Origin: Gremmenia infestans | Taxonomy: Eukaryota; Ascomycota; Leotiomycetes; Helotiales; Hamatocanthoscyphaceae | Direction of reading: 5' to 3' | DNA: 64,000 nucleotides | Assembly (NCBI GenBank): GCA_032629725.1 | Contig: JAFEVB010000022.1 | Span: forward strand, 1,550,001 to 1,614,000 | Shown here: piece by piece, positions 56,930 through 64,000 of the stretch | Layout of the letters: every line of letters starts with the position of its first letter | Numbering within the stretch: the first letter of the stretch is position 1 | The notes under the pieces: generated by a model | What the model was told of the DNA's origin: nothing | Seen by the model: only the letters and a program-made list of their open reading frames with translations | Database searches by the model: none | Translations under genes and position numbers: made by a program

Positions 56930-57958
56930 ATGCTCAAGACGACCACGCATTTTACAAAGGCATTGAGATCCATACACCACCATGCCGCCTCCATTATCCC
57001 CAATGCCCCGCAGCTCGATACGCTTTACTGCGATACCGACAACGTTCCCCTCGAGGAATTCCGCCAACGGGCTTTCCTTCCAGAAAAGCCCATTCGCATA
57101 ATACAAGACAAAAGCTCACCACGAAAGAACATAGCCCAGTCTCTTCTCCCAGCACAGCAAAAATGGTTTTCTCAGCACTCCTCACTCATCCAACCCGGTA
57201 TCCCTAGCCCACCAGGTACAAACCTAGTCGTCCCATCGCAAGACTATCTCTCCAAATTCGCAGACACAATCCTACCCTACGAATTCATCCTTCACCAAAA
57301 CCCCAACCCCAACCCCAACTCCCCCCCACCGAAAATCGAAATCAGCAGCGCGCAGGATGAAGTAAGCCAGGTGATAGCCTCACTGCTAGCACACTCCCCA
57401 GACGCAACATTCCACCGCTTCAACGCGCCACTATCGCTCTTTCTGCACGCCTACAGAACCTCGCCTTGTCCTCGCGACCGCCTCTACATCGCACAAGCGC
57501 AAATCGCAGATCTTCCCGCGCAGATGCGGGATGATTTGCCGGTGCCGCGGATTGTAAGGGAGGCGGGGAGGGGGGATGTGTATGATGCGAATATTTGGAT
57601 GGGTGTCCCCCCTACCTATACACCGTTGCATAAAGACCCGAACCCGAATCTGTTCGTGCAGTTGGCGGGGTGGAAGCGGGTGAGGCTTTTCACGCCGGGG
57701 GTTGGGGTGGGTATCTTTAGGGGCGTGCAGGGGAAGATTGGAAGGGGGGCAGAGGGGGTGTTTAGGGGGGAGGAGATGATGGAGGGGCCGGAGAGGGATG
57801 TGTTGGATGAGGATGTGTGGAGTGCGGATGCGAGGATGGAGGGTTTTGAGGTTGATGTTGGGCCGGGTGAAGCGTTGTTTATTCCGAAGGGTTGGTGGCA
57901 TAGTATTAAGAGTATAGGGCCAGCCGTGACAGCATCGGTAAATTGGTGGTTCCGTTGA
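56930..57958 (+). CDS. JmjC / cupin-8 2-oxoglutarate oxygenase-like protein
   Basis: 342 residues in one exon. The N-terminus (MLKTTTHFTKALRSIHHHAA) is rich in Lys/Arg/Thr/Ser with no acid, like a mitochondrial presequence. The domain carries IWMGVPPTYTPLHKDPNPNL, in which His and Asp of LHKD form the first two iron ligands, and later ALFIPKGWWHSIKSIG, where the His after WW is the third ligand. This is the FIH/TYW5/JMJD class of Fe(II)/2-oxoglutarate oxygenases. VNWWFR at the end is also typical. The substrate is unknown: a protein side chain or tRNA are both possible. The Asn-Pro repeat (NPNPNPNSPP) near residue 125 is a low-complexity insert. Convergent with the DOPA-dioxygenase-like gene. 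Confidence 0.85.
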   Translation: MLKTTTHFTKALRSIHHHAASIIPNAPQLDTLYCDTDNVPLEEFRQRAFLPEKPIRIIQDKSSPRKNIAQSLLPAQQKWFSQHSSLIQPGIPSPPGTNLVVPSQDYLSKFADTILPYEFILHQNPNPNPNSPPPKIEISSAQDEVSQVIASLLAHSPDATFHRFNAPLSLFLHAYRTSPCPRDRLYIAQAQIADLPAQMRDDLPVPRIVREAGRGDVYDANIWMGVPPTYTPLHKDPNPNLFVQLAGWKRVRLFTPGVGVGIFRGVQGKIGRGAEGVFRGEEMMEGPERDVLDEDVWSADARMEGFEVDVGPGEALFIPKGWWHSIKSIGPAVTASVNWWFR

Positions 57959-58200
57959 ATGAGTATACCGAAACCGTGCCGTGTTCTCTGGAGTAAGATG
58001 ATCGTAGAATTAGCTGTCCTGGAAGTCCCGGAACATACTAGCTACAGTCACTTCCTAGAGTTATAGGCTTCGAATGAGATCAAGCGAAGAAGCTTCCTCA
58101 AAGTTGCAACAAGACAGCACAGTCTGCTTTCATAGCTCAAAGCAATTCTTCTCAATTCATCATCTCATCAAGCGCCCTTTCACCCGATACCACCAACCTC

Positions 58201-59119
58201 TTATTCTGCGTTCTTCTCCTTCAACTTCTTCTCCCGAAAAGCCTTCATCGCCTGCACATCCTGAAACAAAGTCAAATCCAACGGAAGTCTCTCTCCCATC
58301 CACGTCGCCTTCTGCGTATGATCCCTACAAAATCAATTCATCAGTACAATTCAAAACCCCCTGCCCAGATATGATCACAATTATCATTACAGAGCGAGCC
58401 AAGCGCCGGAGTTTTCAAATAGAAAGAACATTCGAAAACATACCTCTCCTCCTCATCATGCTCGCCCGTCTCCTTATTAACACTGTTCGGATGCACCAAC
58501 GCACTGAGTGGGCCTCGATTTATCACGAGCCAGGGTATGAAAGCCCCGAATTGCGCGGGCGTGAATAGGTTTACTTCGAACATCGCCGTTGGGTGCGGTC
58601 CGATGGGCGTGTCCCAGAAGCGGTAGATGCGAAGTTCGGGGACTAGAGGGGGGGTCAGTGGGTGGGATTGGTATTGGTGGATAGGGGATAGAGGGGGGAT
58701 AGGGGGTGGGGTGAGGGAAGTGATAGTGGGAGTAGAATTGAGAAGGGAGAAAAAAAAAGATACATTCTCGTCGAATCCGTTCCCAAAGTTCCGCCGCGAA
58801 TTTCTTCTGCGTCTCATTTTTCTGGAAGTAATATATGTGTACATCACTTCATCTCAAGTCAGCTTCTTTCTCCCCATCCTCTCTTCAAAAACAGCATTTC
58901 AACGTTATCATTCATCCAGAGGAAGAAAAAGTGATGGTACACTTACAAAGCACCTCTCACGCCATTATCCAACGGCTCCGTAAATTTCTCATAACTCTCA
59001 CTCAGGACACCTGTGGTGGGATTGATATATGACTTGCCATCTGCAGCTTTCTCGTCCGGTAGCGGTGGGGCGTTTTCGTAGCCTGCTAGGGGTGACGGAT
59101 ATGTGTAATGAGAGCCCAT
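58201..59119 (-). CDS. DOPA 4,5-dioxygenase-like protein
   Basis: Four exons: 58947-59119, 58764-58846, 58444-58642 and 58201-58324, giving 192 residues. It starts MGSHYTYPSPLAGYENAPPL. Exon 2 supplies FDVHIYYFQKNETQKKFAAE, with the conserved DVHIYY motif whose His is a metal ligand in the family. Exon 3 gives PIGPHPTAMFEVNLFTP and LSALVHPN (further His), and exon 4 gives RDHTQKATWMGERLPLD, the other family block. The family comprises extradiol ring-cleaving enzymes of DOPA/betalain type and many uncharacterised fungal proteins. The length is slightly longer than the core family because of the 55-residue N-terminal extension. Splice sites GTAAGT/GAAG, GTATCT/CTAG and GTATGT/GTAG all keep frame. 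Confidence 0.88.
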
Positions 59120-61961
59120 TGTCAGAATTTTGAGTGATGGTAAGTTAGAGATGAGATGGTTAGAGAGATTGTCATTCAAATGAAAGAAAAGGTGATTAGA
59201 GAAAAGGTTTCTTGGAAGGAAGAGTGAGTGACGAACGAAGGTGGGGTCTTGTGTAAGTGCAAGGCTGAACTACAGCCCGCTAGCTAGCTTCCGGCCTTGT
59301 CTTGCATGGCTTTTGTCAGCGATTGCCAATCTTTACTCAACTTGTTTGAAATCAACTACAATTCACTCATGTTTCATCATCTCACTCACTTGATGCTAAT
59401 CGTTATCCACCAAGCGTAAGGCAAGGCAACAAGTTAATTATGATTATGAAGCTCTAGATTTTCTGTATGCCTTGCCTTTAGGATTCGGGATCATGCTAAT
59501 GGAACCATCTTGGGGTCGAAAAATTGTGCATGTGGCTAGTGCTCGCGAGGCTGACAGCCACTGTGGCTTTCTATGTGTGGCTTTCTTTTTCACTTTTGCT
59601 CTGGACATTTGCAAGACAAGTCTGCAATTGGTTAACTACTGAAACTGTCGTTCGAACTGTGGCTATGGTGGCTGTGCCTTTCATAGAATTGAAATGAGAG
59701 AAGCTTCATCTTTAGACGGTATAGACGGTATCGTCTTTGCCATTGGCTCCTTATACGCTTTTGCCGCATGATTGCATTGGGATTGATCAGGTGATCCTAA
59801 CCTTCTTGAGTAATGGATATATAAACCCTGTAAAGTTTAACGCCAAGTGTGGCTAGAAAGAAATTTAATGTTCCGTCTGGGTTTAGCATGTGGCTGAGGC
59901 CTGGTCCTTGCTTTGCATGGCAGGGTTATTCATACCGCACGGTGCACTATGGTGTTTACACCTGGACCAGCATCTCTTCCAAGAAGAATTAAGTGGAAGC
60001 CTGTTCCCCTCCCCTTACTTCACAAATGAAGCATCTTACCCATGTTCCGTTTGGAATCTGCCTTTCCCCACAAAATGATCCACTCTAGGGACTCCACTCC
60101 TGCAAGTCATACCCTTCTATAGTAAGCGCGCGGCTTTATTCCAATCTGATTTATTGCCTGGATTCTCTGGCTCGGAAACTCGATGTTGCAGATAGAGGCG
60201 TGCTTACAGGTATTAGAAATCGGATCCATTAGGATGGGTCGTAAAGCCTTGCTATAGTTACATTTACCATCCCATGGGACTGGGAAATTCTGATACATAA
60301 CCCTAATTCAGATACCGGTACCTCCGGTTTAAAACAAGCTACATTGATAGATATTCTGTTGCCTAGGAGGAGTTTCCTTCATATTCTACTTCCGGAAATT
60401 GATGGAAGCTTTTATTATCCTATGAGATCCTTATGGATTGTTTGAAGGCTGATCGTTATTAGAATAAGGTGACAACCTATTTCTCTCAGTAAAAGCTCTA
60501 CTACATCGCACACCCCTAGTCCATGTCAATTTTGCCGCGGAATAACTTTTGCTGCCGTGTAAAAACCCCCTTTAAGCTAGGGAGGTGATAATTGGGTTTG
60601 AAACACACGCAAAACTAATCTAAAAGTGTATCTATCTATCACAAACTTAGGGCCAATAGAGGTAAATTCCAGAGTAGTAGATAAAGTTCAAGATATACTT
60701 AGCCTTAGTCCTCGTGGTTAAAACTAATTTACCATTCAACATTCAAGCTAACTCCTCTGTGGTCGTAAGCTTAGCCAATTGTGGACTGAGACTAACATTA
60801 AGCATCTCATATCATCGAGCCTTGGGAACGACTCGCTGCATCGAGCAAGAAGAAGCGCGCTCAGCCTTACGACCCTTGTCTAGCTCCGCCGTATACTCCG
60901 TAGGATGAACCTCAAAATTACCGCTTCATAGGTAGGTACTGATTGTGCCGCACTACTAATCTTCATTCGCTTGCCATTGATTGAGCTCGGAGATGTACTT
61001 CATCTGCAGGAATAATGCGACGAATTAATTAGCTGTCTGCAACATAATGGTAAGTTTTCTAGGGGCTTCTCAATCGTGCAGGATGCGTGTTTGTTTGATT
61101 CCTACCAAATTTCGGAGTAGAGAGCATTCCTGAGCCCTACGGACCCAGGATGCACGCTGCATGATGCACAAGCAGGGAAGGGAAGGGCACGCACGGTCTC
61201 GCCGGAAATCTTCCATCGCTTGTGCAGGGATAAAGTATGTGCTTATCTTCCACAGCCGCAGTGCTTGAGAGGAAATACTATAGGAAACTCTACAGAAAGA
61301 TATGACTGATTGGTCAAAGTGATAGAGCAAGCATTGTCTATGTATGCCATGCTCTGCGAATAAGTCGAGCTAATTGATTGTACATCCCAAAGACAAGATA
61401 GAATATGCTTTGAGAGCTAGCGCTTCGGTTGGGAAAGGGGGAAGTGGATCTTCTGTGTCGTCGTTCTAACATCCAATCACCTACCATCAATCGGCTGCCC
61501 CTGTCTACCCCTACCAAAACACTTTGGAAGTCGACAACCACAAGAACTAGTCGAGTAATATGATGGCAAAGTATTATGATTAGGGAAACCACATAATTCA
61601 TACTTTGCGCCCAAACCTGAATCTGCAGGTGCATTCATTGGTTCATTTCATCTCACTTGCTTGTCCAGATCTGTAACCATACTGCTCCAGGTTCGGGGCC
61701 ACCTGAGATGATGCCTGCCGCTGTTCTCGCTGTTAGTCCTAATCTGACGATCCTTACTACCTACTTACTTGGTGTAGGAAGATAGAATCCCGCAAACATG
61801 TGAACTTGGCTCTCTACCCTAGTATAGATCCTTAAGAGTGCATTACCAAGTCAATTTTAAAGTAACACTACTTACTATAGCTGGAGCCTAGATTTAAGTT
61901 CGGAACATATGATTATGGAGTTGTGGGAGTCAATTGAGTAGTATCAGGATTGAGTAATTCC
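59120..61961. other. Gene-poor region
   Basis: About 2.8 kb with only short, unconvincing ORFs (for example 59890-60078 and 61070-61634 minus). The left 150 bp is the promoter of the DOPA-dioxygenase-like gene. No repeat family other than the nearby TIR element was recognised. Confidence 0.45.
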
Positions 61962-62172
61962 TATAGTGTTGTACGGCCGTCTCTATTAAAAGAAAATTTG
62001 CGGGCAAGGTAGACAGAAAAGCGGCACTAACTTATTATATGATATGTTACAGTAGGTGGCATAGGACATCAAAATATTGATGAGAGTAAGTGCCGCTTTT
62101 GATATCCAGCAAACTCAAGGATTTAAAATTGGCGATCCCTTCATAGGGAAGGCCGTACAGTAAAACACTATA
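61962..62172. mobile_element. MITE-like TIR element with TA target duplication (copy 2)
   Basis: A 211-bp interval flanked by TA at 61962-61963 and 62171-62172. The left terminus is TAGTGTTGTACGGCCGTCTC; the right terminus, reverse-complemented, is TAGTGTTTTACTGTACGGCC followed by TTCCCTATGAAGGG. The GTGTTTTAC...CGGCCxTTCxC pattern is shared with the element at 23624. It also has an inner inverted repeat, AAAAGCGGCACTAACTTA near 62018 against TAAGTGCCGCTTTT near 62086, so the transcript would fold into a long hairpin. No ORF. Confidence 0.75.
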
Positions 62173-62885
62173 GGATTTAAGCAAAAAAAAAGACACAGAC
62201 TCCGTAGACGAAAAAGATGGCAAGAAAAACCCGTTCGGTACGCCACAATTCAGTTGAAAATCGATAGGGCTGATAATATGCGGCAGCGGCAGCTACGCGA
62301 ATGGAGACAGCTAGCAGGGGTAGCTAGCTTACCCAGCCACATCTCTTCCACAAACAGCATATTGCTTACCTCTTAGAGGCGTCCGTGCTTGGTTTGCACA
62401 GCCTGACGTCCGGGAATGTGGAAAGTCGCAAGGCTCCTTTTCTCTCACGTTCCCTCTGAAACTGAGCCAGATGGGACGACGTGTAAGTCGCAGACTGATC
62501 TGTGCGCTCAAATGGCTACAAGGGTGTCGAACTAAGTCAGATATACCACCTTAGTGGAGGTGTATGTGTAGGTGCCTCACGAGCGCGGCACTCATAGGCG
62601 CCAGAATTCGATGATCCCTGTGAGATGGATCTTGAACATATACTGACTTGCGCTCAGTTGAATATCTGGGTATATATGTATCTCGACATGGCAATTGAAA
62701 ATCATGATATCCTCAAGTATTTCACTTGTTTGTTCATTCTGGGAACTCTATTCGCACCGACTTTACTTTTGTTCTTTTGATGCAGTGCTATACTTTCCCT
62801 CAAGCAAGTCTCCTGCGCATTGAGTGTTTATTGCTTCTTTGATAGAGTCTGACTTACCACTGTTTATCTCAACGCAACACCAAAT
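62173..62885. promoter_or_regulatory. Upstream region of the right-edge transcription factor
   Basis: No gene supported. It presumably carries the promoter and 5' leader of the regulator at 62886. The TIR element lies directly upstream and could influence it. Confidence 0.4.
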
Positions 62886-64000
62886 ATGGACAAAGCGGAA
62901 CAACACGACCCTTCGTTATCCCAGGAAACACCCACGGAATTATATCGACGCCCATCCGAAGGCGATGAAAGAGCATCAAAGAAGGCAAGGGCAAGCAAGC
63001 CCAAGGTTAGATCTGGATGCATCACATGCAAAGTTTGACTCTCCCCCAAACATTGAAGCTATGAGCCACGCATACAGTCCTGGACTTATACTGACTGAAT
63101 GTTAAGGCTAGAAGAGTAAAATGCGACGAGACAAAACCGCATTGTATGCGATGCCAGAAATTTGGCATAGGTTGTGATGGGTATGCCACTGAACCTCAAC
63201 AGTCCCAAGGTCTACTTCAACTCCGACCCCGAATTCCATCCGTGGGGCCATACACTCCCAGTGTATCTATCCACGAGACGGAAGAGGAAAGCCGATACTT
63301 CCAAGTCTTCGCTGAACGCATGGCGCATGAACTCCCCGGCTTCTTTGAGGGGACAATCAGCAGCAGCTTCTGGACTCAGCTCATTCTGCAAGAAAGCCAC
63401 AATGTGACATCCATTCGCCATGCCATAATAGCTCTTGGAGCTCTAAGGAAGAGCTTGGAGAACGCGCCTAGATCTCATCTCAAAGTCACTATCATCCAGG
63501 GTATTGATAAAAAGCATCACGAACAGGCCGTTCTTCAACACCTCAAGGCAATCCAGGCCTTGAATCAATACATCTCCTCGTCAAACTCTCCCCAGCTTCG
63601 GAACGCGCTCATTACCTGTCTGCTATTTGTCTGCTTCGAGGTATTTCAGGGAAGCTTTTCATCCGCCCAGCAGCAAATCTATGGGGGCCTCAGAATTCTC
63701 CAAAGTTACTACACTGGCAAGTCAGGTTCTCGGGCTGCAGCACATCTTCGACCCCCAACCACCCAAAGTAGCAGCAGACCTATGTCCGAGGCTCTGTCGA
63801 AGATCTTGGACCTCCAAGTTGGATGTGGAATTGACACGCAGGACAGGGTTATCGTTTCGCATGTGGAGGAATATCTTGATTCGACGACGAGCTCCGGACC
63901 AGTCATTGAAATCGAGGGCCCTTCACCGGAGCGTGCTTCATCCGAGCCAAGAGGAATGCCTCCTTTTGAGGCGAGTCATCTGAGTGCTGAAGCAATGAAA
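62886..64000 (+). CDS. Zn2Cys6 transcription factor, 3' end beyond the window
   Basis: Exon 1 is 62886-63032 and exon 2 runs from 63107 to the window edge without a stop (347 codons seen). The intron (GTTTGA/GTTAAG, 74 nt, phase 0) splits the zinc cluster. Joined, it reads SGCITCK plus ARRVKCDETKPHCMRCQKFG, that is C-x2-C-x6-C-x6-C-x2-C-x6-C, a standard binuclear cluster for DNA binding. A basic stretch (ERASKKARASKPKVRSG) lies just before it. After the cluster comes a fungal-TF-type region with SFWTQLILQESHNVTSIRHA and AIIALGALRKSLE, typical of the large group with the Fungal_trans_2-like middle region. The start at 62886 is the first ATG giving this frame. Target genes unknown, probably beyond the right edge. 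Confidence 0.85.

Noticed and set aside
58074..58568. 164-codon plus-strand ORF
   Set aside because: Antisense to exons and introns of the DOPA-dioxygenase-like gene, whose four-exon model is strongly supported.

Overview
The window comes from a filamentous ascomycete (Pezizomycotina). A leotiomycete-like relative is my guess, but I cannot place it from sequence alone. The evidence is short spliceosomal introns of about 50 to 90 nt with GTAAGT/GTATGT donors and CTAAC or CTGAC branch sites, two Zn2Cys6 transcription factors, a fungal CorA-like gene, piggyBac and LTR relics with apparent CA-to-TA stop codons, and one intron-bearing tRNA gene. Most multi-exon gene models below were joined by hand. 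I accepted a splice only where donor, acceptor and reading frame agreed, and the summed exon lengths are multiples of three in every complete model.

Region by region. 0-7.4 kb holds an unrecognised nuclear-type protein, a mitochondrial oxidoreductase-like protein, DPM3 and ribosomal protein eL13. 7.9-9.5 kb holds three neighbouring small ORFs that share a C-x2-C-x8-[CY]-x2-C knuckle. 10.5-13.1 kb is a five-exon Zn2Cys6 regulator with a GC-AG intron. 13.1-24.6 kb is the accessory, transposon-marked part: an AT-rich island, a GNAT acetyltransferase, a dead piggyBac-type transposase carrying a nested 241-bp solo LTR, a tRNA-Ser(GCT), a nucleotidyltransferase, a 2,3-dihydroxybenzoate-decarboxylase-like amidohydrolase, and a CorA-like gene broken by three stop codons and a TIR element. 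25.3-36.2 kb is conserved housekeeping: TOR kinase, RTF2 (sharing a 301-bp divergent promoter with TOR) and glucosidase II beta. 36.2-41.4 kb is sparse, with one decayed gene and two small unknown genes. 41.4-53.6 kb holds a TMEM135-like membrane protein, an LRRC40-like leucine-rich repeat protein, a coiled-coil protein and a SmgGDS-like armadillo protein. 53.9-59.1 kb is enzymatic: a flavin monooxygenase, a JmjC-type oxygenase and a DOPA-dioxygenase-like protein. 59.1-64 kb is gene-poor, with a second TIR element and then the 5' part of another Zn2Cys6 factor that runs off the window.

There is no obvious operon-like or cluster logic. The housekeeping genes are arranged in convergent and divergent pairs. 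The most informative observations are the nested transposon (solo LTR with an exact 5-bp target duplication inside the piggyBac relic, whose removal restores the frame), the two related TIR elements with TA target duplications, and the local family of tiny cysteine-knuckle proteins.
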